Shown: positions 1 through 9,068 of the stretch, one piece after another
Layout: every line of letters begins with the position of its first letter
Numbering within the stretch: position 1 is the stretch's first letter
From: Sphingomonadaceae bacterium
GTDB taxonomy: Bacteria > Pseudomonadota > Alphaproteobacteria > Sphingomonadales > Sphingomonadaceae
Assembly (NCBI GenBank): GCA_025359425.1
Contig: JANYGC010000097.1
Coordinates: forward strand, 1 to 50,373
Direction of reading: 5' to 3'
Length of the DNA: 50,373 nt
The notes under the pieces: model-generated
What the model was told of the DNA's origin: nothing
Databases searched by the model: none
Seen by the model: only the letters and a program-made list of their open reading frames with translations
Made by a program: the position numbers and the translations under genes

Positions 1-2
1 TG

Positions 3-461
3 CTCGAAGATGGCGGCGTGGTGATCGAAGAATCGGGCGCGATCATCCAGCACCTGCTCGATACCTACGGCAAGGGCCGGTTCCAGCCCGCGCCGGGCAC
101 CCCTGAGGCGCTGCGCCACTTGCAATGGATGCATTTTGCCGAAGGCTCGGCGATGACCCCGATCCTGCTCCAGCTTTACACCTCGCGGCTGGGCGATGCC
201 GCCGCGCCGCTCACGCCGCGGATCAGCGAGCAGCTGGCGAGCCACTTCGGTTACCTCGAGAGCGAACTGCGCCCCTCGGGCCACTTCGTCGGTGACGATC
301 TCACCGGGGCCGACATGATGCTGAGCTTTCCCGCCGAGATCGCGGTGATGCAGGGGCAGGGCGAGTCGTACCCCAAACTCGCTACATTTGTCGCCGCGCT
401 CCACGCCCGGCCCGCCTGGAAAGTCGCGCGCGAAAAGGGCGGGGCTTACTACGGTTACTAG
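3..461 (+). CDS. Glutathione S-transferase family protein (5' end outside window)
   Basis: The reading frame is open from the left edge (first whole codon at base 3) to the TAG at 459-461, so 152 C-terminal residues are visible. The first residues contain the ESGAII segment, which in cytosolic GSTs contacts the gamma-glutamyl part of glutathione at the end of the thioredoxin-like domain. The rest fits the helical C-terminal domain, with a typical FVGDDLTGADMMLSFP segment (GST consensus: G-x-x-x-T-x-A-D). The start codon and the catalytic Ser/Cys/Tyr region lie outside the window, so the GST class and substrate cannot be judged. The stop overlaps the stop of the convergent EF-G-like gene. Confidence 0.85.
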   Translation, partial: LEDGGVVIEESGAIIQHLLDTYGKGRFQPAPGTPEALRHLQWMHFAEGSAMTPILLQLYTSRLGDAAAPLTPRISEQLASHFGYLESELRPSGHFVGDDLTGADMMLSFPAEIAVMQGQGESYPKLATFVAALHARPAWKVAREKGGAYYGY

Positions 462-2524
462 GCCGCCGCGCGCGCCTTGACCACCTCGTCGGCGGGCTTG
501 CCGCCCAGTTCGGCGAGGTGATCGAACACTGCGGTAAAGTTTGCCAGCCCCTGGCTGAGCGAGCGCAGTTCGGCGTCGAGGCCGTGGAGCCCGCTTTCCG
601 GGAGCAGCGCCTCGACCCGTTCCCACCGCGCCCAATGGGGGTGCGGTGACAGCCCGAGGATCTGCCCGCGCCGCGCCGAGAGCACCGATCCGGCTTTCGA
701 TCCGGTTCCGCCGGGTGTCTCCACTGTGACCTTGCAGATCGGTTCGAGCAGATACGGCGCGGCCATTGCCAGCGCTTCAACCATCGCCATCCGCCCGGCG
801 ATGCGGAACGCGAGTTCGGAGCTGTCGACCGCGTGGAACGAGCCGTCGGTCAGCGTCACCGCGACATCTTCGACCGCGAAGCCAAGCGGCCCGCGCGCCA
901 TCGCATCGCGCACCCCGGCTTCGACCGCGGGGATATACTGCTTGGGGATCGCCCCGCCGGTGATCCTGTCGTCGAACCGGAAGCCTTCGCCGCGCGCGAG
1001 CGGCCTGATCTCGATCACACAGTCGCCGTACTGGCCGTGTCCGCCTGACTGCTTCTTGTGCCTGCCGCGCTGGCTGGCGCTTTTGCGGATCGATTCGCGA
1101 TAGGCGATACTTGGCGGGCGGGTCTCGACCGCGACGCCGTAGCGGCGTTGCAAGCGGCCGATCACCACGGTTAGGTGATCGTCGTTGATCCCGCGCAGCA
1201 CCGTTTCGTGGCTGGCATCGTCCTGCGTCCACGCGAGCGCCGGGTCTTCCTCGCACAGCCGGTGCAACGCAGCGGAGAGCTTGACGTCGTCCTTGCGGTC
1301 GCGGGTGGTGATCGCCAGCGCGGCGTTGCGCGGCGGGTAAGCGATCAGGCCAGCCTCGGCCACGCTCGCCCCCTTGCGTCCGAGCACCATCCCGGGCCGG
1401 GCCGAATCGACCTTGGCCACCGCAACCACATCGCCGCACTGTGCGGTGCTTTGCTTGGTGGTCTTGTCGCCCTGGACGAAGAACAGCGAGCCGGTGCGTT
1501 CGCTGCCCGCGCGGCCGACCAGTTCATCGCCTTCGGCAAGGCCGTCACCGAGCACCCGGCCGAGCGCGAGCCGGCCCATCGCGCCGCCGTTGGCGACCTT
1601 GAACACATGCAGCGCGCCACCGCTCACGACACCCATGCGCGCCGCCGCCGCACCGGGGGCAGGCGCCTCGTGGCGCAGCAGCTTGAGCAGGCGGTGCACG
1701 CCGCCGTCCGACAGCGCCGAGCCGAGCACGACCGGTACCACCTTGTTGCCGCCGGTATCCGCAGCAAGGTCGGCCATGATCATGGCCTGGTCGGGGGCTT
1801 CGTCCAGCAGCAGCGCTTCGAGCAACGCGTCGTCGAAATCGGCGAGCGTTTCGAGCAAGTGGGTCCGCTCAGCGCGCTCGCGTTCAATCACTTCGCCGGG
1901 AATTTCGACCCGCTCGCTCTCCTTGCCCGGACGGTAGCGATAGGCGCGTTCGAGCGCGAGATCGACGTAGCCGGTGATCCGCTCGCCGCCTTGGCCGTCT
2001 TTGGCTCGCAGCGGGATCTGGCGCAGCGCCAGCGGTTCGCGGCTCATCGGTTGCAGTTCGGCAATCAGGTCGCGAATTGCGCCAGCGCGAGCCTGTTCGA
2101 TTTTGTTGATGAAAATGGCATGCGGCACGCCGAGCTCGTCGAGCTGGCGCAGCACCGGCTCGGCGAGGCCCGCGCGCTCGGGTGCGGGGTCGATTACCAC
2201 CAACGCCATGTCGGCCGATTGTAGCGCGGCAAGTCCGTCGGCGGCAAAGCCCGCGCCGCCGGGCACGTCGATCAGCGCGAACCGATCACCCAGGTAATCG
2301 AAATGGAGCAGATTGAGTTCGGTCGAACCGCCGCGCGCCCGGGCTTCGGCGCTGGCATCGCCGACCGTGCTGCCGGCTTCGACGCTGCCCTGCCGGTTGA
2401 TCGCGCCGCTGGCGTAAAGCAAAGCTTCGGCGAGGCTGGTCTTGCCCGTGCCGGCCGGCCCCACCAGGGCGACCGCACGGGTTGCGGCACTGCCGCGCGC
2501 TGAACCATTTTGAGTGTGTGCCAT
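458..2524 (-). CDS. EF-G-like translational GTPase with altered G motifs
   Basis: The 688-residue protein has the length and domain order of elongation factor G: GTPase domain, beta-barrel domain II, then domains III-V. The start is the second of two adjacent ATGs (2524), which lies 6 nt after a GGAGG; the first ATG (2527) is only 3 nt away. The P-loop GPAGTGKT is at residues 22-29. The G3 motif reads DVPGG (86-90) where true EF-G has DTPGH, so the histidine that activates water for GTP hydrolysis is glycine here. G4 reads NKIE (140-143) instead of NKxD, which may relax guanine specificity. This matches the EF-G-like paralogues found in many alphaproteobacteria rather than the translocase encoded near rpsL. 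Its role is unknown. Confidence 0.85.
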   Translation of the reverse strand: MAHTQNGSARGSAATRAVALVGPAGTGKTSLAEALLYASGAINRQGSVEAGSTVGDASAEARARGGSTELNLLHFDYLGDRFALIDVPGGAGFAADGLAALQSADMALVVIDPAPERAGLAEPVLRQLDELGVPHAIFINKIEQARAGAIRDLIAELQPMSREPLALRQIPLRAKDGQGGERITGYVDLALERAYRYRPGKESERVEIPGEVIERERAERTHLLETLADFDDALLEALLLDEAPDQAMIMADLAADTGGNKVVPVVLGSALSDGGVHRLLKLLRHEAPAPGAAAARMGVVSGGALHVFKVANGGAMGRLALGRVLGDGLAEGDELVGRAGSERTGSLFFVQGDKTTKQSTAQCGDVVAVAKVDSARPGMVLGRKGASVAEAGLIAYPPRNAALAITTRDRKDDVKLSAALHRLCEEDPALAWTQDDASHETVLRGINDDHLTVVIGRLQRRYGVAVETRPPSIAYRESIRKSASQRGRHKKQSGGHGQYGDCVIEIRPLARGEGFRFDDRITGGAIPKQYIPAVEAGVRDAMARGPLGFAVEDVAVTLTDGSFHAVDSSELAFRIAGRMAMVEALAMAAPYLLEPICKVTVETPGGTGSKAGSVLSARRGQILGLSPHPHWARWERVEALLPESGLHGLDAELRSLSQGLANFTAVFDHLAELGGKPADEVVKARAAA

Positions 2525-2678
2525 CATCCGCCTCCTCGCGAAGGCGCGCCGGGCGCTTTGCTTGCACTCGGTCGCGCAAGAATGGCTGGATGGTCTGCCT
2601 CTTAGGGGTGAGTCGCAAGAAGATTTTGCGCGGGTTTTGAGGCTTGTGTCGCGGCGGGCCAACGCATAGCCTAACCCC

Positions 2679-3494
2679 ATGACAACAGGAACCGAATGGC
2701 GCGATGCGGTCGGGCGCAATTGGGCCGAGAACTACCGGCTGACCGACCGCGCCTTCGCCGGGCTGACCGAGCGGCTGCTAACCCGAATCGGCGGCTTGGC
2801 CGAGCGCGGCATGCTCGATGTCGGGTGCGGCGCGGGCGAGCTTGCGCTGGCGATAGCGCGCGGCAATCCCCGGGCCAAGGTGGTCGGGGTCGATATCTCG
2901 GCCGAGCTGGTCGCGGCGGCGCGCGAGCGGGGTGCGAGCCTGACCAATGTCGATTTCGTCGAGGCCGATGCAGCGCATTGGCAGCCGGCCGATTTTGCGC
3001 CCGAGCTGCTGGTGTCACGCCACGGGGTAATGTTTTTTGATGTACCGATCACCGCCTTTGCCAACCTGCGTGCGCTGGCCGCGCCCGGCGCGCAGATGGT
3101 CTTCTCGTGCTTTCGCAGTGCCAAATTGAACCCGTGGGCGTCGGATCTGGCAAGCCTGCTCGCGCTTCCCGAATTCGGCCAAGGCACCGCGCCCGGCCCG
3201 TTCGCCTTTGCCGACGAAGGCTATGTCCACGGCATTCTCGACAACGCCGGGTGGCAGGACATTGCATTCGAACCGGTCGATTTCGCGTACGTCGCCGGGG
3301 CTGGAGAAGATCCGGTCGAGGACGCGATGGAACTGTTCCGGCGGATCGGCCCAGCCGCTCCTGCGCTCCGGGCGCTGGAGGGCGAGGAGCGGACACGCGC
3401 CGAGGGCTGGGTCCGTGATTGGGTTGCAGAGCACCGCAGCGGCAATTTGGTCGCCTTCCCGGCAGCGGCCTGGATCGTGTCTGCGCGGAACTGA
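2679..3494 (+). CDS. Class I SAM-dependent methyltransferase
   Basis: A 271-residue protein with a Rossmann-fold SAM-binding site: motif I DVGCGAG at residues 47-53 and the acidic end of strand 2, VDIS, at 71-74. The middle (MVFSCFR) and C-terminal parts resemble the UbiE/ubiquinone-type small-molecule methyltransferases, but no substrate can be assigned. It is divergent from the EF-G-like gene, 154 bp apart. The next gene starts 2 nt after its stop, so the two are probably translated together. The ATG at 2679 has no strong Shine-Dalgarno sequence but gives the expected N-terminus for the family. Confidence 0.85.
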   Translation: MTTGTEWRDAVGRNWAENYRLTDRAFAGLTERLLTRIGGLAERGMLDVGCGAGELALAIARGNPRAKVVGVDISAELVAAARERGASLTNVDFVEADAAHWQPADFAPELLVSRHGVMFFDVPITAFANLRALAAPGAQMVFSCFRSAKLNPWASDLASLLALPEFGQGTAPGPFAFADEGYVHGILDNAGWQDIAFEPVDFAYVAGAGEDPVEDAMELFRRIGPAAPALRALEGEERTRAEGWVRDWVAEHRSGNLVAFPAAAWIVSARN

Positions 3495-3496
3495 CT

Positions 3497-4387
3497 TTGC
3501 CCAAAGCCGAGCAGGTTGCCGTGGTCGTCAACGCTTCGGGCGGGAGGGCATCGCGTGAGGGTGACGCGCTCGAAGGGCGGCTGATCGAGGCTTTTGCCGC
3601 GCACGGGGTCGCAGTCACGCCGCAACTGGTCGCAGGCAAGGATATCGACTCGGCGATCGCTGGCCTAAGCCACGCCGATGTGGTCGCAGTCGGCGGCGGC
3701 GACGGAACGCTTGGCGGGGCGGCCGGTTTGCTCAGTCAGAGCGGGCAGATCATGGCGGTGCTGCCGCTGGGTACGCTCAACCACCTGTCGGTCGATCTGG
3801 ACATTCCCGCGGGCCTGACCGAAGCGGCAGGCGTCGCGGTGAGCGGCGCGGTGCGGACGATTGATCTGGCGCGGGTCGGCGAACAGGTGTTCGTCAACAA
3901 TGCCTCGGTCGGACTTTACACCAGGCTCGTGCGCGCCCGCGATGCGCAGCGCCTGCCCAAGTGGCTGGCGACCTTCCCGGCGGCATGGACCGTGCTACGC
4001 GGGTTCAAGGTGCGGCGGCTCGAGCTTGAGATCGGCGGCACGCGGCAGTGTCTGGAAACCCCGTTGCTGTTCATCGGCAACAATCCCTACAACATCGCCG
4101 GACGGCGGCTGGGCAAGCGCGAGGCGCTGGATACCGGGCAACTGGGGCTCTACGCGGTGCGCCACAAAAGCGCTTGGGCGCTGGTCCGCTTTGCCTTGCG
4201 CGCCTTGGTCGGCCGGGCCGATCCGGCGCGCGATTTCGCCCCGATCGACGACTGCGCGGCGTTCACCCTGCTCGGCAGTGGGCCAATCGATGTGGCGCAC
4301 GATGGTGAGGTGACCCGGATGCAATTGCCACTGGAGTTCCGTTCGGTGCCCGGAGCGCTCAAGGTCAAGGTGCCGGCCCAAGACTGA
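3497..4387 (+). CDS. Diacylglycerol kinase-family lipid kinase
   Basis: Counting from a TTG at 3497, the protein has 296 residues, the usual length for bacterial lipid kinases of the DgkB/YegS family. Motifs from the DAGK catalytic domain are present in order: VNASGG (residues 11-16), the nucleotide-binding GGGDGT (66-71), and PLGTLNH (90-96, normally PLGT-x-N). These enzymes phosphorylate diacylglycerol or related lipids at the inner membrane. The frame is open upstream into the methyltransferase gene, so the start is uncertain; TTG is chosen because it falls 2 nt after the upstream stop and begins directly at the family's first beta strand. Coupled translation with the methyltransferase is likely. 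Confidence 0.82.
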   Translation: MPKAEQVAVVVNASGGRASREGDALEGRLIEAFAAHGVAVTPQLVAGKDIDSAIAGLSHADVVAVGGGDGTLGGAAGLLSQSGQIMAVLPLGTLNHLSVDLDIPAGLTEAAGVAVSGAVRTIDLARVGEQVFVNNASVGLYTRLVRARDAQRLPKWLATFPAAWTVLRGFKVRRLELEIGGTRQCLETPLLFIGNNPYNIAGRRLGKREALDTGQLGLYAVRHKSAWALVRFALRALVGRADPARDFAPIDDCAAFTLLGSGPIDVAHDGEVTRMQLPLEFRSVPGALKVKVPAQD

Positions 4388-4453
4388 AGCGCCGACCAGC
4401 CGTGCCACAATCGCGCTTGTTCGCAGCCGCAACAGCCCCTAATCGGCCAGCTT

Positions 4454-7111
4454 ATGACTTCGACGAACGAAATCCGCCGGTCCTTCCTCGATTACTTCGG
4501 CAGCCACGGGCACGAAGTGGTGCCCTCTGCGCCGCTGGTCCCGTACAACGATCCGACGCTGATGTTTGTCAACGCGGGGATGGTGCCGTTCAAAAACGTC
4601 TTCACGGGCCTTGAAACCCGCGCCAGTCCGCGCGCCACTTCCAGCCAGAAATGCGTCCGCGCCGGGGGCAAGCATAACGATCTCGACAACGCCGGCTACA
4701 CCGCGCGGCATCACACCTTCTTCGAGATGCTCGGCAATTTTTCGTTCGGGGACTATTTCAAGGAGCAGGCGATCACCCACGCCTGGACGCTGCTGACCAA
4801 GGAGTGGGGCATTGCGGCGGACAAGCTGACCGCCACGGTTTACCACACCGACGATCAGGCGTTCGACCTGTGGAAGAAAATTGCCGGGCTCCCCGAAAGC
4901 CGGATCATCCGCATCCCGACCAAGGACAATTTCTGGGCAATGGGTGCGGACGGTCCGTGCGGGCCGTGTTCGGAAATCTTCTACGATCACGGCGACCACA
5001 TCTTCGGTGGTCCCCCGGGCAGCCCGGACGAGGACGGCGACCGCTTTGTCGAGATCTGGAACCTGGTGTTCATGCAGTTCCTGCAGGAAAACGATGTGCA
5101 GATCGGCGAACTGCCGCGCCCGAGCATCGACACCGGGATGGGGCTGGAACGCGTCGCGGCGGTGCTGCAGGGCCAGCACGACAATTACGATACCGATACC
5201 TTCACGGCGCTGATCGCGGCCTCGGAAAGCCTGACCGGGGTGGCTGCGACCGGCGACAACCAGGCGAGCCACCGGGTGATCGCCGATCACTTGCGCTCGA
5301 CCTCGTTCCTGCTCGCCGACGGCGTGCTGCCCTCCAACGAAGGCCGCGGCTATGTGCTGCGGCGGATCATGCGCCGCGCAATGCGCCATGCGCACCTGCT
5401 CGGTGCCAAGGATCCCTTGATGCACCGGCTGGTGCCCGCCTTGGTGACCGAGATGGGGCAGGCCTATCCCGAACTTGGCCGCGCGCAGCCGCTGATCGAG
5501 GAGACCTTGCAGCGCGAAGAGGTCCAGTTCCGCCGCACGCTCACCAACGGGATCAAGCTGCTTGATGAGACCACCGGCGGGCTGAGCGAAGGCGGCGAGC
5601 TGCCCGGCGAGACCGCGTTCAAGCTCTACGATACCTTCGGCTTCCCTTACGATCTGACCGAAGACGCCCTGCGCGCGCGCGGCATCGGAGTCGACCGCGC
5701 CGGGTTCGATGCAGCGATGGACCGGCAGAAGGCTGCGGCGCGCGCGGCGTGGAAGGGGTCCGGAGATGCAGCTTCCGATGACGTTTGGTTTGATATCGCC
5801 GAGCGCTTGGGCGGGACCGAATTCACCGGCTACCTGTCAACAGAGGGTGAGGCGCAGGTTGTTACCATTCTGCGCGACGGCTTCGAAGTCGTGTCTGCGA
5901 AAGCGGGTGAGAATGTGGTTGTTTTGACGAACCAGACGCCATTTTACGGTGAATCTGGCGGTCAGACTGGCGATGCTGGAACAATTACAGGATCAAATTT
6001 TCGGGGGACCGTGACCGATACAGCCAAACCGCTTGGCAAACTTCACGCGCATCAGGTTAGCGTCGAAGGCGGAAGTCTTAAGGTTGGTGAATTGGTCAAG
6101 CTTACGGTTGACGTCGCGCGGCGCGATGCAATCCGCGCGAACCATTCGGCCACGCATTTGCTGCACGCGGCATTGCGCCACCGGCTCGGCAACCACGTGA
6201 CCCAGAAGGGCTCACTGGTCGCGCCAGACCGGCTGCGGTTCGACTTCTCGCAACCCACCGCGCTGACCGCCAACGATATCGCTGCAATCGAGGCCGAAGT
6301 GAACGCCGAAGTGCGCGGCAATGAGGAAGTCGTCACCCGGCTGATGAGTCCGGACGATGCGGTTGAATCGGGGGCGATGGCGCTGTTCGGCGAGAAATAC
6401 GGCGATGAAGTGCGCGTGCTCTCGATGGGCAATGCCCGCACCGGCAAGAGCTATTCGGTCGAACTGTGCGGCGGCACCCACGTCCGCGCGCTCGGGGATA
6501 TCGGACTGCTGCGGATCGTCAGCGAGAGCGCGGTCAGCTCGGGCGTGCGGCGGATCGAGGCCCTGACCGGCGAAGGTGCGCGGCAGTGGCTGGTGGCCCG
6601 CGAAGAAGCGCTGAAAGGCGCCGCGAGCCTGCTTAAGACCACGCCTGACGAGGTTGTTAGCCGCGTTGCTGCACTTCTTGATGAGCGCAAAAGGCTGGAG
6701 CGGGAATTAGGTGAGACAAAGCGGACACTCGCCGGTCAAAGCCTTAATGTTAGCACCGGCACCCTAACTCCAATCATCGATGAACCGGTGGGAGGCATCA
6801 TGTTCTCTGGTCGAGTGATCGAGGGCCTTGATCCCAAGGAGCTGCGCGGACTGCTCGACGAGGCCAAGGCGCGCATGGGTTCAGGTGTTGCGGCAGTGGT
6901 CGCGGTCAACGATGGCAAGGCGGCGATTGCAGCGGCTGTAACCGATGACCTGACCAGCAAAGTCAGTGCCGTCGATCTCGTCCGCGCCGGCGTCGAAGCG
7001 CTCGGCGGCAAAGGCGGCGGCGGCCGCGCGGATATGGCGCAAGGCGGCGGTCCTGACGGAGCCAAGGCGGCCGAGGCGATTGCGGCGGTGCGAGCCGTGC
7101 TGGCGGGGTAA
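4454..7111 (+). CDS. alaS: Alanyl-tRNA synthetase
   Basis: At 885 residues this is full-length AlaRS, which charges tRNA-Ala in the cytoplasm. The N-terminal class II catalytic domain begins at the ATG ([14 protein letters not shown]). The editing domain carries the zinc-binding and deacylation motif HSATH near residue 563 and CGGTH near 671. The C-Ala domain ends in the typical glycine-rich [10 protein letters not shown] stretch near 849. It stands alone, 66 bp after the lipid kinase. Two internal stretches (about 5770-6110 and 6640-6800) are visibly richer in A/T and use GTT, ATT, ACA and CTT codons avoided elsewhere in the gene, which suggests a patchwork history or relaxed constraint at these linker positions. 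Confidence 0.98.
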   Translation: MTSTNEIRRSFLDYFGSHGHEVVPSAPLVPYNDPTLMFVNAGMVPFKNVFTGLETRASPRATSSQKCVRAGGKHNDLDNAGYTARHHTFFEMLGNFSFGDYFKEQAITHAWTLLTKEWGIAADKLTATVYHTDDQAFDLWKKIAGLPESRIIRIPTKDNFWAMGADGPCGPCSEIFYDHGDHIFGGPPGSPDEDGDRFVEIWNLVFMQFLQENDVQIGELPRPSIDTGMGLERVAAVLQGQHDNYDTDTFTALIAASESLTGVAATGDNQASHRVIADHLRSTSFLLADGVLPSNEGRGYVLRRIMRRAMRHAHLLGAKDPLMHRLVPALVTEMGQAYPELGRAQPLIEETLQREEVQFRRTLTNGIKLLDETTGGLSEGGELPGETAFKLYDTFGFPYDLTEDALRARGIGVDRAGFDAAMDRQKAAARAAWKGSGDAASDDVWFDIAERLGGTEFTGYLSTEGEAQVVTILRDGFEVVSAKAGENVVVLTNQTPFYGESGGQTGDAGTITGSNFRGTVTDTAKPLGKLHAHQVSVEGGSLKVGELVKLTVDVARRDAIRANHSATHLLHAALRHRLGNHVTQKGSLVAPDRLRFDFSQPTALTANDIAAIEAEVNAEVRGNEEVVTRLMSPDDAVESGAMALFGEKYGDEVRVLSMGNARTGKSYSVELCGGTHVRALGDIGLLRIVSESAVSSGVRRIEALTGEGARQWLVAREEALKGAASLLKTTPDEVVSRVAALLDERKRLERELGETKRTLAGQSLNVSTGTLTPIIDEPVGGIMFSGRVIEGLDPKELRGLLDEAKARMGSGVAAVVAVNDGKAAIAAAVTDDLTSKVSAVDLVRAGVEALGGKGGGGRADMAQGGGPDGAKAAEAIAAVRAVLAG

Positions 7112-7251
7112 TTCCTCCCCGAAACGGGGAGGGGGACCACCGAAGGTGGTGGAGGGGCACTGGCCGGTAGTCCTGTCCTCTCGATGTCGGGAAAGCTCGC
7201 ACGTGCCCCTCCACCATGCTGCGCATGGTCCCCCTCCCCCAAGGGGGAGGA
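7112..7251. repeat. Intergenic palindromic repeat (copy D, divergent member)
   Basis: The whole gap between alaS and the antiporter gene is a nested inverted repeat. The outer arms are CCTCCCC...GGGGGAGG and the inner arms GGGACCACC(G)...GGTGGAGGGGCAC pair with GTGCCCCTCCACC...GGTCCCCC. It has the architecture of the repeats at 25559, 36416 and 38198 (CCTCCCC/GTGGAGGGG blocks around a unique core) but differs in sequence. As the two flanking genes converge, a transcript from either side would form a strong hairpin here and it may act as a terminator. Confidence 0.75.
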
Positions 7252-9030
7252 TTAAACGCCGCGTTCGCTTAACCCTGCACTCTTCAGCAGGGGCCTCGCG
7301 GCCAGATTGCCCTCCTCCATGATCTTCGCCCGCAACTGGTCGCGCTTCGCGTGGATGCTGGCAATCACCGGGCCCATCGCCACGCCCAGGTCGACCAGCA
7401 CCGCTTCGGATAATTGCAGCGAGCTTTCGAGCGTTTCGGGCACTGCGTGGCTCGCTCCGGCGCGGTAGAGCGCGGCGGCGTGGCTGGCGTCGCGGGCGCG
7501 GGCGATGATCGGCAGGTCGGGATGCGCCATCCGCAGGCGCCGGACGTGGCGCTGCACCGCAACCGGTTCGTTCATCGTAAAGATTACGGCGGTGGCATCG
7601 ACCAGACCGAGCCGCTCGAGCGCGTCACTGCGCGCGACGTCGGCATAGCGCGCAACCAGTCCGTCGGCGCGTGCCGCCTTGACCAGTTCGGGGTCGATAT
7701 CGATCGCCACGTAAGCCTGGCCATGCTCGCGCAGCATTTCGGAGACTAGCCGCCCGACCCGGCCGCAGCCGACCACGATGGCGTGCTGGTCTGCCAGGGT
7801 ATCGTCGGCCTGCAATTGCCCGGCAATATCGACCCGCCGCGCCAACCAGCGCCCGGCGATCGCGAGGATCGGGGTGATGGTCAGTCCGAGCGCGGTGACG
7901 ATCTGCCAGAACTGCGCCGCCGAGGGCAAGATCAGCTTGCCCGCCTCAGCCGCGCCGAGCACGATCAGCGTGGTCTCCGACGGGCTGGCGAGCAGGATCC
8001 CGGTTTCGGTCGAGGTGCCGAGCCGCGCGCCCGACATGCGCAGCAGCACCGCGGTGACCAGCGCCTTCGCGCCCAGCACCAGCGCGGTTGCCAGCAACAC
8101 TTCGCCCAGCCGCGCCCAGATCACCGACAGGTCCAGCCCCATCCCCACGGTGAGCAGGAACACCCCCAGCCCCAATCCCTTGAACGGCGCGATCATGTGC
8201 TCGACCTCGCCGTTGTATTCGGTCTCGGCGATCAGCAGCCCGGCGATCAGCGCGCCTAGGATGGGTGAAAGGCCCACCGCGCCGGTGGCGAGCGAGGCGA
8301 GGATCACCACGAGCAGGCTGACCGCAAAAAACAGTTCGGGGCTTTTGGTCCGCGCGGCCTGATCGAACAATTTGGGCAGCACGAACCGCCCCCCGATCAG
8401 CAGCACCGCCATGACCACCGCGCCCAGCCCAAGCGTGCTCATCAGCGCGCTCATATCGTTGCCCGCACCGTCGCGCCCAAGCGCGCCGAGCAGGAACAGG
8501 ATCGGCACCAGCGCCATATCTTCGAACAGCAGCATGGCCAGCGCGGCGCGGCCGACCGGCGTGTTCTGATCGGCGATGCGCAGCACCAGCGCGGTCGAGG
8601 ACAGCGCCAGCGCCAGCCCCAGCGCGGCCGCGGTCGCGAGCGAATTGCCCAGCGCCATCAGCACCAGCGCGATCAGCAGCGCGCAACCCAGCAGCTCCTT
8701 TGCGCCCAATCCGAACACGGCGGCGCGCATCGCCCACAACCGCTTGAACGACAGCTCCAGCCCGACCGAGAACAAGAGCAGCACGATGCCGAACTCGGCG
8801 AATGGCTCCAGCCGGTGCGGATCGCTGATCGTGACGTAGTGCAGCCACGGCAACTGCGCGACCGCGCTGCCCAGCCCGAACGGGCCGACCAGCACGCCGA
8901 CCAGGATGAACCCGATCACCGGGGTGATGCGGAACCGGGCGAACAGCGGAATGACGATCCCGGCGGCGGCCAGGATCACCAGGCCGTCGCTGAGCAGCGA
9001 AGTGGGCTGAATTGTGATTGGAGTGGCCAT
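7252..9030 (-). CDS. Kef/CPA2-type cation:proton antiporter with TrkA-N domain
   Basis: The 592-residue protein has about 12 hydrophobic segments in the first ~395 residues, as in the monovalent cation:proton antiporter-2 family (KefB/KefC/YbaL), with the conserved GFILVGVLVGP and LLFSVGLELS segments near the N-terminus. A cytoplasmic TrkA-N (RCK) Rossmann domain follows, with VGCGRVG near residue 415 and the acidic strand-2 end AIDIDPE. It is expected to sit in the inner membrane and exchange K+ or Na+ for protons under nucleotide or redox control. There is no adjacent KefF/KefG-like gene. It is divergent from the flavin monooxygenase with only 38 bp between the two start codons. Confidence 0.92.
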   Translation of the reverse strand: MATPITIQPTSLLSDGLVILAAAGIVIPLFARFRITPVIGFILVGVLVGPFGLGSAVAQLPWLHYVTISDPHRLEPFAEFGIVLLLFSVGLELSFKRLWAMRAAVFGLGAKELLGCALLIALVLMALGNSLATAAALGLALALSSTALVLRIADQNTPVGRAALAMLLFEDMALVPILFLLGALGRDGAGNDMSALMSTLGLGAVVMAVLLIGGRFVLPKLFDQAARTKSPELFFAVSLLVVILASLATGAVGLSPILGALIAGLLIAETEYNGEVEHMIAPFKGLGLGVFLLTVGMGLDLSVIWARLGEVLLATALVLGAKALVTAVLLRMSGARLGTSTETGILLASPSETTLIVLGAAEAGKLILPSAAQFWQIVTALGLTITPILAIAGRWLARRVDIAGQLQADDTLADQHAIVVGCGRVGRLVSEMLREHGQAYVAIDIDPELVKAARADGLVARYADVARSDALERLGLVDATAVIFTMNEPVAVQRHVRRLRMAHPDLPIIARARDASHAAALYRAGASHAVPETLESSLQLSEAVLVDLGVAMGPVIASIHAKRDQLRAKIMEEGNLAARPLLKSAGLSERGV

Positions 9031-9068
9031 GCTTGCGTTGTGGGTGTGCGGCGCGCAAATGTCACCCC

